From: Hermatobates lingyangjiaoensis
Taxonomy: Eukaryota; Arthropoda; Insecta; Hemiptera; Hermatobatidae
Assembly: GCA_026182355.1 (NCBI GenBank)
Contig: JAPFBL010000575.1
Location: 183,226-247,225 of the forward strand
Length of the DNA: 64,000 nt
Direction: 5' to 3'
A model generated the notes under the pieces. That model ran no database searches. It saw nothing but the letters and a program-made list of their open reading frames with translations, and was not told the DNA's origin. The position numbers were made by a program, and so were the translations under genes. Shown one piece after another: positions 1 to 10,790 of this stretch (position 1 is its first letter; each line of letters begins with the position of its first letter).

Positions 1-2040
1 AATAGAGGGGGAAATATCTTTGAATGAGTGGTATTTGTCTTGGAGAGCGGAATTAAATGAGGATTCAGGTACCTAATGAGAATCTTATAGGTCTATAATA
101 TACATATTATATCTTATTAGCAAGTTACTTGAATACAGGTACCTAATTAGTTTATTACGCCCTCATAATACATATATTATATGTTATTAGCAAGTTATTT
201 GAATTCAGGTACTTGACCTTACCCGAAGGAAATGAGCTGTAAAATTACTTAGTCGTCTATAGCAAACAGTTCAAGTATCTAATAGAGGGGGAAATATCTT
301 TGAATGAGTGGTATTTGTCTTGGAGCGCGGAATTAAATGAGGATTCAGGTGCCTAATGAGAATCTTATAGGTCTATAATATACATATTATATCTTATTAG
401 CAAGTTACTTGAATTCAGGTACCTAATTAGTTTACTACGCCCTCATAATACATATATTATATGTTATTAGCAAGTTATTTGAATTCAGGTACTTGACCTT
501 ACCCGAAGGAAATGAGCTGTAAAATTACTTAGTCGTCTATAGCAAACAGTTCAAGTATCTAATAGAGGGGGAAATATCTTTGAATGAGTGGTATTTGTCT
601 TGGAGCGCGGAATTAAATGAGGATTCAGGTACCTAATGAGAATCTTATAGGTCTATAATATACATATTATATATGTTACTAGCAAGTTACTTGAATTCAG
701 GTACCTAATTAGTTTACTACGCCCTCATAATACATATATTATATGTTATTAGCAAGTTATTTGAATTCAGGTACTTGACCTTACCCGAAGGAAATGAGCT
801 GTAAAATTACTTAGTCGTCTATAGCAAACAGTTCAAGTATCTAATAGAGGGGAAATATCTTTGAATGAGTGGTATTTGTCTTGGAGCGCGGAATTAAATG
901 AGGATTCAGGTACCTAATGAGAATCTTATAGGTCTATAATATACATATTATATATGTTACTAGCAAGTTACTTGAATTCAGGTACCTAATTAGTTTACTA
1001 CGCCCTCATAATACATATATTATATGTTATTAGCAAGTTATTTGAATTCAGGTACTTGACCTTACCCGAAGGAAATGAGCAGTAAAATTACTTAGTCGTC
1101 TATAGCAAACAGTTCAAGTATCTAATAGAGGGGGAAATATCTTTGAATGAGTGGTATTTGTCTTGGAGCGCGGAATTAAATGAGGATTCAGGTACCTAAT
1201 GAGAATCTTATAGGTCTATAATATACATATTATATATGTTACTAGCAAGTTACTTGAATTCAGGTACCTAATTAGTTTACTACGCCCTCATAATACATAT
1301 ATTATATGTTATTAGCAAGTTATTTGAATTCAGGTACTTGACCTTACCCGAAGGAAATGAGCTGTAAAATTACTTAGTCGTCTATAGCAAACAGTTCAAG
1401 TATCTAATAGAGGGGGAAATATCTTTGATGAGTGGTATTTGTCTTGGAGAGCGGAATTAAATGAGGATTCAGGTACCTAATGAGAATCTTATAGGTCTAT
1501 AATATACATATTATATATGTTATTAGCAAGTTACTTGAATTCAGGTACCTAATTAGTTTACTACGCCCAAAAATACATATATTATATGTTATTAGCAAGT
1601 TATCTGAATTCAGGTACTTGACCTTACCCGAAGGAAATGAGCTGTAAAATTACTTAGTCGTCTATAGCAAACAGTTCAAGTATCTAATAGAGGGGAAATA
1701 TCTTTGATGAGTGGTATTTGTCTTGGAGAGCGGAATTAAATGAGGATTCAGGTACCTAATGAGAATCTTATAGGTCTATAATATAATATACATATTATAT
1801 ATGTATAGCAAGTTACTTGAATTTGGTACCTAATTAGTTTACTACGCCCTCATAATACATATATTATATGTTATTAGCAAGTTATCTGAATTCAGGTACT
1901 TGACCTTACCCGAAGGAAATGAGCTGTAAAATTACTTAGTCGTCTATAGCAAACAGTTCAAGTATCTAATAGAGGGGAAATATCTTTGAATGAGTGGTAT
2001 TTGTCTTGGAGAGCGGAATTAAATGAGGATTCAGGTACCT
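1..2040. repeat. ~281-bp satellite array
   Basis: At least seven head-to-tail copies start near 1, 281, 561, 843, 1124, 1406, 1686 and 1968, so the period is 280-282 bp. The array runs off the left edge. Each unit contains internal sub-repeats built on GAATTCAGGTACCTAAT and TTATTAGCAAGTTA. Copies differ by single substitutions and short indels, with the right-hand copies most diverged. I see no open frame and no hammerhead core in the unit. The sub-repeat reappears in a looser array at 6590-7020. Confidence 0.95.
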
Positions 2041-2099
2041 AGATTTTTTTATTTAGGCAGCAGATTATTCTATATTAAATCTAGGCAGCATTGGGAAGT

Positions 2100-2230
2100 A
2101 GGTAGGTTATATAAACAGAAAGGTAGGACTCCGTAGTTCTAGTTGATCAGTTCTTGTTGAAGATGGGTGACGCCCGAAATCGGTCTAAGAACTTCAGCAG
2201 CAGGGTACGAGGTAAGACGGATTACTATGA
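2100..2230 (+). ncRNA. Hammerhead-like motif (U3 lineage)
   Basis: Core at 2157-2185: TTGAAGA, spacer T, stem II GGG/CCC, GAAAT, then CGGTC. Stem I pairs 2150-2156 with 2186-2192 over seven pairs including one G-U. The first core base is T where a standard hammerhead has C; the related copy at 28869 has the same change. It is followed by a GAGGTAAGACGG tail shared with copies near 5300 and 28930. Strong as structure, doubtful as an active ribozyme. Confidence 0.55.
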
Positions 2231-2239
2231 TTTTAATAT

Positions 2240-2334
2240 TAATAATACTATAATTGGTATGGTATTCCATGGTATTTTGGAATACCAAGTATAATAGAAT
2301 TTTTGATTCCGTCAAAGACGGGTACGTTTGCTAG
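2240..2334 (+). mobile_element. Helitron 3' terminus, isolated
   Basis: It ends with a CCGTC-AAA-GACGG hairpin, nine bases (GTACGTTTG), then CTAG followed by T. That is the Helitron 3' layout: hairpin about 10 nt before CTRR, insertion before T. The preceding 80 bp match the Helitron ends at 18729 and 20870 and the inverted end at 15834. No 5' end is seen nearby. Confidence 0.75.
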
Positions 2335-2339
2335 TTATT

Positions 2340-3110
2340 AAATAAAATATTATTTGAAATGGATTTTTTTTTTAATTGTCATAATTATTTTTAAAAAGGT
2401 TAGAAAATATTATTAAATGAAGGAGAAAAAGGGTGAGAAAATATTCCTCGTTTAATAATATTTACTAAACGAGTTATTTTTAGATATTCTCGACAGTAAT
2501 GAAAGAGTTTTTATAGATACGTTTCAACCATTGTACTGAGCTCTTTCAAGGGAATAAAATTAATTTAAAAATGTTACAGCTGAAAGAAAAAAAAACTTGA
2601 TATTTTAATTTTGTATAAATTAAATGTCCTTTTGTGTTTATTAAACAGTGAATATATTATTATTAAAGTTTAAAATTTTTGATATAATTTGAAATGAAAT
2701 GAATATTGTTTACTGTTCATTTCTCAAAAGTTATTATTGTTAATAATGTTATTTTAAATATTTAATCTTGAACTCCTAAAGTGTCTTTATATCAAATACA
2801 GCATAGAATCAAGAACCTGCAAAATGATGTTTTTCGTATTTTTTTCGGTCTGATTAATTTAATTAATTAAATTTATTTTAATTAATTAGTTTAATTACTT
2901 TATGTAAAATATAGAATCACGAAGGAATTGTATTCGGGTCAAATAGAAATACTCCGTTGCCAACGTTTTGGTTTGATTTAAAATAATTAGAGATTAGAGA
3001 ACACACCTATTTATAATATATATATATAATGACGAACAACAGTTCGAAATATTGAATTCTGTAAGTTTTCTTTGTATTGTCTTTTCTGTGTCGTGCTTTG
3101 TGTAATTTAA
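2340..3110. other. AT-rich stretch, no gene seen
   Basis: Long A/T runs and no supported reading frame. At about 3030-3070 a PLE tail appears: ATGACGAACAACAGTTCGAAAT, which is the hammerhead of 52644 with its first bases replaced by an (AT)n tract. Confidence 0.6.
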
Positions 3111-3112
3111 AG

Positions 3113-3148
<36 letters not shown>

Positions 3149-3151
<3 letters not shown>

Positions 3152-3571
3152 TGTGTTCTCTAATCGGGGTTCGGTCAATTTTCCAGGATAAAAAATGAAA
3201 CTCTCGTTGCCAACGTTTCGGTTTTATTTAAAACCTTTTTCATAGGCAGAAGTAAGAATTTTTTAACTAAGAAAATGAAATTTACATTATTTAAAGGAAC
3301 AACAATGTAGCTGGACAAAACCTTCGACTAGACTAATAGATAACATTACAAATAACCTAGGTTATTTGTAATGTTATCTTATTAGTCTAGTCGAAGGTTT
3401 TGTCCAGCTAACATTGTTGTTCCTTTAAATAATGTAAATTTCATTTTCTTAGTTAAAAAATTCTTACTTCTGCCTATGAAAAAGGTTTTAAATAAAACCG
3501 AAACGTTGGCAACGAGAGTTTCATTTTTTATCCTGGAAAAATTGACCGAACCCCGATTAGAGAACACACCT
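3149..3571. repeat. PLE foldback, ~210-bp arms
   Basis: A near-perfect palindrome centred near 3360, flanked on the left by a 30-bp (AT)n tract. Both arms begin AGGTGTGTTCTCTAATCGGG. Each arm carries a hammerhead-like 3' half (stem II GGTTTT/AAAACC, GAAACGTTGGC) whose 5' core reads CTATGAA instead of CTGANGA. It is the same family as 55717-56378. Open frames across it are by-products of the palindrome. Confidence 0.85.
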
Positions 3572-3660
3572 ATTCTATCAAACGGTCGATATATTATTGA
3601 ATCTGTTATATATAGTATATAATATTTATTGATAAAAAGTATGTACCGTGGAAGAGAAAC

Positions 3661-3770
3661 AAAACTAAAGTTTATCGGGACTCGGTCAGTTCTCAGGTTC
3701 AAATTAAACTAATAAATTAAGTTTAATTTGAACCTGAAGAACTGACCGAGTCCCGATAAACTTTAGTTTT
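3661..3770. repeat. Short foldback, PLE end
   Basis: A 110-bp palindrome built from the segment AACTGACCGAGTCCCGATAA, the outer end of the PLE family whose longer foldback is at 33358-33838. (AT)n lies just to the right. Confidence 0.75.
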
Positions 3771-3960
3771 TGTATATATATATATATTGACCAATATATA
3801 TATAAAAAGATATAACATAAACACGTGAAACAACAATCAATGATCAAACCTCAATAAGAAAATGGGAAAAACAAGACTAAGATGTTTCAACCGTAACAAG
3901 CGGTCTTCGTCAGAGTCAAAAACCCAACTCCAGTATACTATATAGTATAGTATTTTAAAT
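3770..3960 (-). ncRNA. Degenerate hammerhead tail
   Basis: Minus-strand copy of the CTGACGA-A-GACCG hammerhead family (core about 3879-3914). The stem III palindrome AGATCT is altered to a form containing AACATC, so this copy is probably inactive. (AT)n lies to its left. Confidence 0.5.
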
Positions 3961-4300
3961 TTTTCCTTGAAAATTATAATTAAAATATAATAAAAATAAT
4001 TTATTATAATAAATTATAATAAAATTATAATATATAATGAATTTCATGATTCGCGGTAAGTATGCTTTGTGTGTGCTGCGACATTTTGCAATGTCATGTA
4101 AGTGTACTACAAGTGAAAAAAAAGCTGAGAAACAGTGGCTTTTTTACACTATTTAACTAAAATCTTGTTCACTTAAACGGATCAGTTCCTTCTTCTCTTG
4201 ATGTCGACGAATGCTGTAATTTTAAAAGGAGTTTTTTTCAGCGTTCTCTTTTCTCTCTTTAATTTAACCCCCTTCGCCCCCCCCCCCCAGCCCCTAAAAG
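3960..4300. other. AT-rich stretch and poly-C run
   Basis: No supported gene. A C-homopolymer lies at about 4279-4289. Confidence 0.5.
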
Positions 4301-4304
4301 TCTT

Positions 4305-4350
4305 GATTGTGTCAAAGAGAGTAAAAAGTGAGATAGAGAGGGAGAGAGAG

Positions 4351-4405
<55 letters not shown>
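4305..4405. repeat. (AG)n microsatellite
   Basis: A nearly pure AG run of about 45 bp with imperfect AG-rich flanks. Open frames overlapping it encode only Ser-Leu or Arg-Glu repeats and are not genes. Confidence 0.95.
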
Positions 4406-4406
<1 letters not shown>

Positions 4407-4796
4407 CAAAAAAAGTTAATGTGGCTGGTACAGTCCATCTCATATGATGTAAGCTCAAAAAAAAAGAAAAAAAAGTTTCGCTTTTTAGCCATGCTAATAG
4501 AATTAAACTGTACAAAATAACTCGAGACTCTGAATTCTGGGAAAATCTATCCAACACTTTTAGTATTTACCAATAGTTTGAAAAAAATGTTTAAATCTTT
4601 CAAAGAATTAATAAATAGAAATTAGAATTGAACTTCATATCAAAATAATACAGTGTGTTCGGAAAGGTACTGTGCACTCATAGTTTTAGCGAATTAATGT
4701 AACCTGAGAGAGATGGAACTCTGCTTCGTTGATGAAAAAGGTTATATTCAACACATTCAGTCGTATTCTCTTATATAAAATAGCTCATTAATTGTG

Positions 4797-4975
4797 CAAT
4801 CTGTTATAGTGTGGTATTTACTCATATTTTGGGAAAGTATTATGTCTCCACACAATAACAATGTTCTAGTGAGGTATTAACTCATATTGGGGAAAGTGTT
4901 TTGGTCTCCACACAAAAACAATGTTATAGTGTGGTATTTACGCATATTGGGGAAATTATTCTGGTCTAGAAATTT
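4797..4975. repeat. Three ~66-bp tandem units
   Basis: Three diverged copies of a unit containing GTGTGGTATTTACTCATATT and TGGTCTCCACACAA. There is no coding signal in them. Confidence 0.8.
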
Positions 4976-5200
4976 GAAAATGCTAAACAACTTTTGGCGA
5001 AACGTCGGCATATAATCAGGAAATAACACTGGGTATTTTATGATCCTTTTGAGGTTTTCTTGTTACTAAATTTTTGTTTTCTGTTGGTTGGTATTTCCTT
5101 GGATGTCTTGCTCTTTATATGTCGTTAATAAATAGTTTTTTTTTTTTAGCCTTGAAAATGCCAAACAACTTTTGGCGAAACGTCGGCATATAATCAGTAT
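4976..5200 (+). ncRNA. Two degenerate hammerhead tails
   Basis: Two copies (near 4976-5012 and 5150-5187) have stem II GCCAAA/TTTGGC, then GAAACGTCGGC, with ACGT as stem III. Stem I can form as GCC/GGC. The 5' core reads TTGAAAA, so it is altered at two conserved positions and probably dead. Confidence 0.5.
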
Positions 5201-5239
5201 TTTATATCTGTGATTTTGGAAAGTAATGTTAGTCCCATT

Positions 5240-5310
5240 GATGATACAGCCATTGCGAAAACCGGTCGAGCGACTTCACCAGCGATAGACGAGGTATGAC
5301 GGTTAATAAT
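5240..5310 (+). ncRNA. Degenerate U3-lineage hammerhead
   Basis: The sequence TTGATGA...GCGAAAACCGGTCGAGCG followed by GAGGTATGACGG matches the family at 2157 and 28869, but stem II no longer pairs. Confidence 0.4.
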
Positions 5311-5740
5311 GATATCTTATATAATCTGAAGTTGAATTTTTATGACAAAAATCCTCAAGAACCCCTTCTATTATAATTTTATTTAATTTTCAATAATGTT
5401 GTATCTTTATTATAATCTTAAAGGAAGAGAATAGTGAATCCTATTGAATTCAGTATCTAAAGAAAAGGTCTAAAGGTTCTTTTCAAATGAAAAGAAAGGA
5501 ACAGTCATTACGTTAAAGCCCGTATTTCAGTGATTTATTTCTTAGGGGAAGAATTCAAAGTGTTGAATGACAGAAACTTTTGTTTTCTGGAAAATTACTT
5601 GTTAATAAAAAGGGAAAAATGAGGAAAAACGAGTAGCTAAAAAATAAATTTAAGAATTTTTAATTAAAAGCTAGTTGGAATTATCTCACTGGATGCCCTT
5701 TTAATATGTTTTAATTTAAAAATTGATTCTATGTTTGTAA
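5310..5740. other. AT-rich stretch, nothing recognised
   Basis: No ORF with family resemblance and no tandem structure. Confidence 0.5.
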
Positions 5741-5741
5741 A

Positions 5742-6400
5742 TTTGATTTAGGTTAAGTTGCAGAGGTAGTTATACGAGAGAACACACACAGGTTGAATAT
5801 TGGCCATTTGTGATACCACACGATGAGGATTTAACATTGTAGGTGATAAACCTTGCCTAACTCAAATTTATTTAGAGTAGGGATCTTTAACGATATCCTG
5901 ACATTGTATAGGCTCGGAGCCGACGGCTTAACAGCCTCTCCGAGGGACAACATGCTCAGATTTGTTAAACTCTTGCGTGAATAAAGAACATTTTACATTA
6001 GTAGTGATAAATCTTGCCTAACTCAAGTTTATTTAGAGTAGGGATCTTTAACGATATCATGATATTGTATAGGCTCGGAGCCGACGGCTTGACAGCCTCT
6101 CCGAGGGACAACATGCTCAGATTTGTTAAACTCTTGCGTGAATAAAGAACATTTTACATTAGTAGTGATAAATCTTGCCTAACTCAAGTTTATTTAGAGT
6201 AGGGATCTTTAACGATATCCTGACATTGTATGGGCTCGGAGCCGACGGCTTGACGGCCTCTCCGAGGGACAACATGCTGAGATTTGTTAAAACTTTGCGT
6301 GAATAAAGAACATTTTACATTAGTACTGATAAATCTTACCTACTCAAGTTTATTTAGAGTAGGGATCTTTAACGATATCATGATATTGTATGGGTTCGGA
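5742..6400 (-). repeat. 161-bp array of headless SINE units
   Basis: It begins with a fragment of the dispersed tRNA-SINE family (AGGTTAAGTTGCAGAGGTAG). Four units follow at 161-bp spacing (TTTAGAGTAGGGATC at 5871, 6032, 6193, 6353). The units contain the SINE body (CTCGGAGCCGACGGCTTAA, CCGAGGGACAACATG) but not the tRNA-like head present at 29752-29811. The body alone was therefore amplified in tandem. Confidence 0.8.
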
Positions 6401-6404
6401 GCCG

Positions 6405-6540
6405 TTGTCAATCTTCAATCGCAACTAACTTTTAGTTTAGGAGGTTAGTTGCGATCGAAGATTGACAACGTCCGAAAACGCTCCAACGACTCCAAGATCA
6501 TCTTACGTGGTACGACGGTTTGCCGTATTAATAATACGAG
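6405..6540 (+). repeat. 27-bp-arm hairpin with hammerhead-like 3' half
   Basis: A perfect hairpin spans about 6408-6475 (arm GTTGTCAATCTTC...). Its right arm is followed by GTCCGAAAACGCTCCAACGA, the 3' half of the hammerhead seen on the minus strand near 48620 and in the 172-bp satellite. The array at 5742-6400 ends inside the left arm. Confidence 0.65.
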
Positions 6541-6589
6541 TATAAATCATACTTACCTCAGTGGTAATAATAATATGCATGTACTTATT

Positions 6590-7020
6590 TAGGAGCTCTC
6601 CATAATATATTTACTGTAGTATATGAAGGAGGTATTTGAATTCAGGTACCTAATTAGAATATTATAGATCCATAATGTACAACATATCATATGTTATTAG
6701 GCAGTTATTTGAATTCAGGTACTTATTTGGGTTATTATGTTCTCCATAGTATATTTATTATAGGATATAATATGATGAATCTCTTTGAATTCAGGTACCT
6801 AATTAGGTTATTTGCCCTCCATAATACATTTATTACAAGATATGAAAAAAGTTTTTGAATTCAGGTACATCTTTCATTATTTTGCCTCCAAGATTTACAT
6901 ATTATATATTAGGAAGTTATTTGAATTCAGGTACTTATATTTGTTATTGGCTCTCCATAATATATTTATAATAGGATATGACGAATCTATTTGAATTCAG
7001 GTACCTAATTAAATTATTCC
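6590..7020. repeat. Diverged GAATTCAGGTACC repeats
   Basis: Five or six loosely spaced (75-105 bp) copies of TTGAATTCAGGTACCTAATT followed by CTCCATAATA. They are related to the sub-repeat inside the 281-bp satellite at 1-2040, so the satellite probably grew from this dispersed form. Confidence 0.8.
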
Positions 7021-7329
7021 TCTTCCGTTATATATCTATTATATGTTTTTTTAGAAATTGTTCCATTCTATCTCCTTCATTCTCTAGTTTATCAGCACGC
7101 TTTTATTTCTGGCTAAAAATCTACCAACCTTTGGACTTTTTTTTTTTTTTTATAGTTTTCATAAACTGCCTATTCCTGTTAGTGTGTGTGTGTGTGTGTG
7201 GGGTGGGGGGGGTTATAAGAATGTGGATGACTGTGGAGTTAACTTGTCATACTGTTTATTGATGCGCAAGTATTGTTTCAAGCATAACTCCTTCCACATA
7301 CGTATTTATCTCTCAATGATCAAACCACA

Positions 7330-7523
7330 ATATGCAATTTTTTTTAATATTGTGGTTTGATCATTGATTGTTATTTCACGTGTTTATGTGAAATCTATAT
7401 ATATAGTTGGGTTTTTGACTCTGACGAAGACCGCTTGTTACGGTTGAAAGATCTTAGTCTTGTTTTCCCATTTTCTTATTGTGGTTTGATCATTGATTGT
7501 TATTTCACGTGTTTATGTGAAAT

Positions 7524-7562
<39 letters not shown>

Positions 7563-7570
7563 CGGAAACT
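7330..7570 (+). ncRNA. Hammerhead motif, PLE tail (GACCG lineage)
   Basis: Core 7421-7455: CTGACGA, spacer A, stem II GACCG/CGGTT with loop CTTGTTA, GAAA, stem III palindrome AGATCT, then T. Stem I GACT (7417-7420) pairs with AGTC (7456-7459). It is followed by the family tail TGTGGTTTGATCATTGATTG and an (AT)n tract. All invariant hammerhead bases are present apart from one extra base between the core and stem II. Confidence 0.7.
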
Positions 7571-7689
7571 GAGTGATATGAAATAATTTCTGAAACATAT
7601 ATATATAGTGATCTTTTAAACAATCGATATTTATTATTGCATTTTTAAAAAAAAGTCGATATATTGTGAAACATCGATAACTGAACATT

Positions 7690-8340
7690 TGCATAACGAG
7701 TGGTTCAGATAAAGAGAGAGGGAGTGAGTGAGACTGAGAGAGAGAGTGAGAGAAGGAGAAAGAAAAAAAAGAAGATTGACTCGCTTAACGAGCGCCGTGT
7801 TGTTGATGGAGAGGGGAAATGCGAGGTCGGTCCCCTTGTGGGGCCCATTCGTGACTCACTATCTCACCAGTGTTGCCAGATTGGTTATTACAAAAGAATA
7901 AAATTATTCTTATTTTGCTATTCATTGTTGTTGTTGTTTCTTTTTGAATCTATTTATATGAATCATGTTACGATATTTTTTTTTTTAAAAATTAAATATT
8001 TCGTTATTTTTTTTTAAAATATTTATTTTCTTTTTTTTTATGTCGATTTCTTATCAAGAATGCGTGTCATTATAGTTGGGGTGGGGGGCAGGGAGTCAAA
8101 TGAAACCAAAGTCTAATTGTTGAGTTTTCATGTAGGTCATATTTCAATGCTTTTGATTATTCCAGCTATTCGACCTGATGTATATTTGGCAACACTGCTA
8201 TCATCGGGCGGCTTCCTTCACCACTAGCCAGTCTGTGTTTAGCGCTTGTTCCATCAACAACCGTGTGTGCCGTCTTCAACAAACAAATTATAACGCACTT
8301 TTTCCTTTCCACGTATTTTTTTTTGCGTATATTTTTTTAG
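7690..8340. other. Upstream region of the TIGD1-like ORF
   Basis: Contains GA-rich sequence (7712-7775), several A/T runs and a short inverted match (AGTGTTGCCA near 7870 and TGGCAACACT near 8187). The last 160 bp are less AT-rich and could be 5' untranslated region. I cannot identify transposon terminal repeats with confidence. Confidence 0.4.
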
Positions 8341-8341
8341 A

Positions 8342-9595
8342 ATGTCTTCCAAGAAAAAGTCTCAAGAAAAAACCGATAAAAGAAGAAATATTACAGTCGA
8401 ATTAAAACGTGAAATAATACAAAAACGCGAACAAGGTGTTAGCGTTGCTAATTTATCACGTATTTATAATAGAACAACATCAACTATTTGCACCATTCTA
8501 AAGAATAAAGAGAAAATAAAAATGATCGATACTTCTAAAGGAGTTACAAGGATTTCTACTCAACGTCTTCCTCTTTTAGACGATGTAGAAAAATTACTTC
8601 TTTTATGGATAAAAGAAAAGCAAATTCAAGGTGAGGTTATTAATGAAAACATGATTTGTGAAAAAGCCAGATTTATGTACACTGATCTTGTTAAAGATAA
8701 ACCAGGAGCTGCAAGTCATGACGATGTATTTAAAGCCAGTCATGGTTGGTTTGAAAAATTTAAAAGAAGAACCGGTTTTAATACTGTTTTAAAAAGTTCT
8801 GAACCTGTAAATAATGAGACAAAAACTGGAAATTTTATGTGTGATTTCACAGTTGAACTATTTCCGCATGATACTACGGAAGAGTTATCTGTTGATGGTG
8901 ATATTATAAGAGCTTCATCAGAGCAGCAACCTTCTAGTAAAATACGTGAAATGTTGAAATCCTGGGAATCTGTTTCTTCATTTATTGAAAAATATCATCC
9001 TAATAAAACAATCGCTAAAAGTGCAACGAATTTCTTTAATGATTACGCTGTTTCTCATTTTCGTGAAATTTTAATTAATCGAATAAAAAAAAGATCTTTA
9101 AATAGTTTATTGTTGGAAAGGAATTCAAAAGAAAGTTCTTTTAAAAGATTAAAAGCGAGTGATTTTGTTGAAACTATTCTTGAAGGAAGTGAAGAAGAGT
9201 CGTCTTTTTTAAAGAATTCAAAAGGAATTAGCAAAACTTTAAGAGTTTCGAACAGATCTGATTCAAGTGATTTCGTTGAAAATGTTCTAGAAGGAAATGA
9301 ACAAGAATCTCTTTCAAAAAAATCAGGTAGTTCAAGTGGTTTTAAAAGGCTAAAAGCCAGTGAATTAGTAGAAAATGAAGAAGAGCTACTCTCTAAAAAT
9401 TCAGGTAGTTCAAGTGGCTATAAAAGACTAAAAGCGAGTAAGTTAGTTGAAACTGTTTTAAGAGCTAGTGAAGAAGACAATCCATTGAAGAATTCTAAAG
9501 ATGGTGCTAATACTGCCAGTGCTTATATAAAATTCAAACCCAGTGAGTTAGTTGAAATTGTAATGCCAGTGAGCGATGAAGATTCATCTTCATAG
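8342..9595 (+). CDS. TIGD1/CENP-B-like protein lacking the DDE core
   Basis: 417 codons, intact. Residues ~14-62 (KRRNITVELKREIIQKREQG...LSRIYNR) form a Psq-type helix-turn-helix, and ~70-145 a CENP-B-type second HTH ending in GWFEKFKRRTGF; both are the DNA-binding half of TIGD1/Tigger (pogo) transposases. Family members then carry a ~200-residue DDE nuclease. Here it is absent: at about residue 215 the sequence resumes with the family C-terminal tail (FIEKYHPNKTIAKSATNFFNDYAVSHFREIL). The join is in frame. The last ~150 residues hold four or five acidic repeats (FKRLKAS-[DE]-LVE...SEEES). The start is the first ATG of the open frame, 13 codons before the HTH. It would bind DNA, probably in the nucleus, without cutting: a truncated transposase, a self-repressor or a domesticated factor. 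Family assignment is firm; function is inference. Confidence 0.85.
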   Translation: MSSKKKSQEKTDKRRNITVELKREIIQKREQGVSVANLSRIYNRTTSTICTILKNKEKIKMIDTSKGVTRISTQRLPLLDDVEKLLLLWIKEKQIQGEVINENMICEKARFMYTDLVKDKPGAASHDDVFKASHGWFEKFKRRTGFNTVLKSSEPVNNETKTGNFMCDFTVELFPHDTTEELSVDGDIIRASSEQQPSSKIREMLKSWESVSSFIEKYHPNKTIAKSATNFFNDYAVSHFREILINRIKKRSLNSLLLERNSKESSFKRLKASDFVETILEGSEEESSFLKNSKGISKTLRVSNRSDSSDFVENVLEGNEQESLSKKSGSSSGFKRLKASELVENEEELLSKNSGSSSGYKRLKASKLVETVLRASEEDNPLKNSKDGANTASAYIKFKPSELVEIVMPVSDEDSSS

Positions 9596-10590
9596 CTACT
9601 ATACTTTTTTTCATTGCAACTGTACAACCTAATGAGTTAGCTGGAAATTTTATAGAAGTGAGAGATGAAGATTCTTCTTCATAGCTACTATATTAACCAG
9701 TGAGTTAGCTGAAAGTGTTATAGAATGAGTGGATGAAGATTCTTATTCATAGCTACTATATTACCCAGAGGGTTAGCTGCAAGTGTTTTGGCAGTGAGCG
9801 CTGAAGATTCTTCTTCATAGCTACTATATTGCCCAGTGAGTTAGCTGAAAGTGTTTTGGCAGTGAGCTATGAAATTCTTCTTCATATTGCTACTATATTG
9901 CCCAGTGAGTTAGCTGAAAGTGTTATAGCAGTGAGCTATGAAATTCTCTTCATATTGCTACTATATTGCCCAGTGAGTTAGCTGAAAGTGTTTTGACAGT
10001 GAGCTATGAAATTCTTCATATTGCTACTATATTGCCCAGTGAGTTAGCTGAAAGTGTTATAGCAGTGAGCTATGAAATTCTCTTCATATTGCTACTATAT
10101 TGCCCAGTGAGTTAGCTGAAAGTGTTATAGAATGAGTGGATGAAGATTCTTCTTCATAGCTACTATATTACCCTGTGAGTTAGCTGAAAGTGTTCTACTA
10201 GTGAGCAATGAAGATTCTTCCTCATAGCTACTATATTACCCTGTGAGTTAGCTAAAAGTGTTATAGAATGAGTGGATGAAGATTCTTCTTCATAGCTACT
10301 ATATTACCCAGTGAGTTAGCTGAAAGTGTTCTACTAGTGAGCAATGAAGATTCTTCCTCATAGCTACTATATTACCCTGTGAGTTAGCTGAAAGTGTTCT
10401 ACTAGTGAGCAATGAAGATTCTTCCTCATAGCTACTATATTACCCTGTGAGTTAGCTGAAAGTGTTCTACTAGTGAGCAATGAAGATTCTTCTTCATAGC
10501 TACTATATTACCCAGTGAGTTAGCTGAAAGTGTTATAGCAGTGAGCGCTTAAGATTCTTCTTCATAGCTACTATACTACTCTACCTTCAT
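9535..10590 (+). repeat. Minisatellite expanded from the ORF's last coding repeat
   Basis: About 15 units of 60-75 bp containing CCCAGTGAGTTAGCTGAAAG and a GAAGATTCTTCTTCATAGCT end. The first unit is the coding end of the TIGD1-like ORF (PSELVE...SDEDSSS-stop); later units are non-coding, each carrying the stop TAG. The repeat therefore runs continuously from protein-coding to non-coding DNA. Confidence 0.9.
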
Positions 10591-10599
10591 CTAGCCAGG

Positions 10600-10790
10600 A
10601 GTACTTAATTTCTTAGTAAGTTGTATCACCATTCATTTAAATACCTAAATTATATTTATTAACAAATTAACTGAGTCAGTTGAGTTTTTGACTCTGACGA
10701 AGACCGCTTGTTACGGTTGAAAGATCTTAGTCTTGTTTTCCCATTTCTTACTATGGTTTGATAATTTATATATATATATATATCCTATGT
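10600..10790 (+). ncRNA. Hammerhead motif, GACCG lineage
   Basis: Core 10694-10728 has the same sequence as the copy at 7421, with GACT/AGTC stem I and AGATCT stem III. The tail is cut by (AT)n at about 10769-10783. Confidence 0.65.

Noticed and set aside
1..2040. Possible hammerhead in the 281-bp satellite
   Set aside because: No CTGANGA...GAAA layout on either strand; CCCGAAGG near the unit's centre is not a core.
3382..3702. 106-residue open frame on the minus strand
   Set aside because: It lies across a palindromic PLE foldback and translates the ribozyme tail; no family resemblance.
3661..3770. CTGAAGAACTGACCGAGTCC as another hammerhead
   Set aside because: After the CTGAAGA start the sequence reads CCGATAAA, not GAAA after a paired stem II; it is just the outer PLE end.
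4182..4557. Overlapping open frames rich in Ser-Leu or Arg-Glu
   Set aside because: They are translations of an (AG)n microsatellite.
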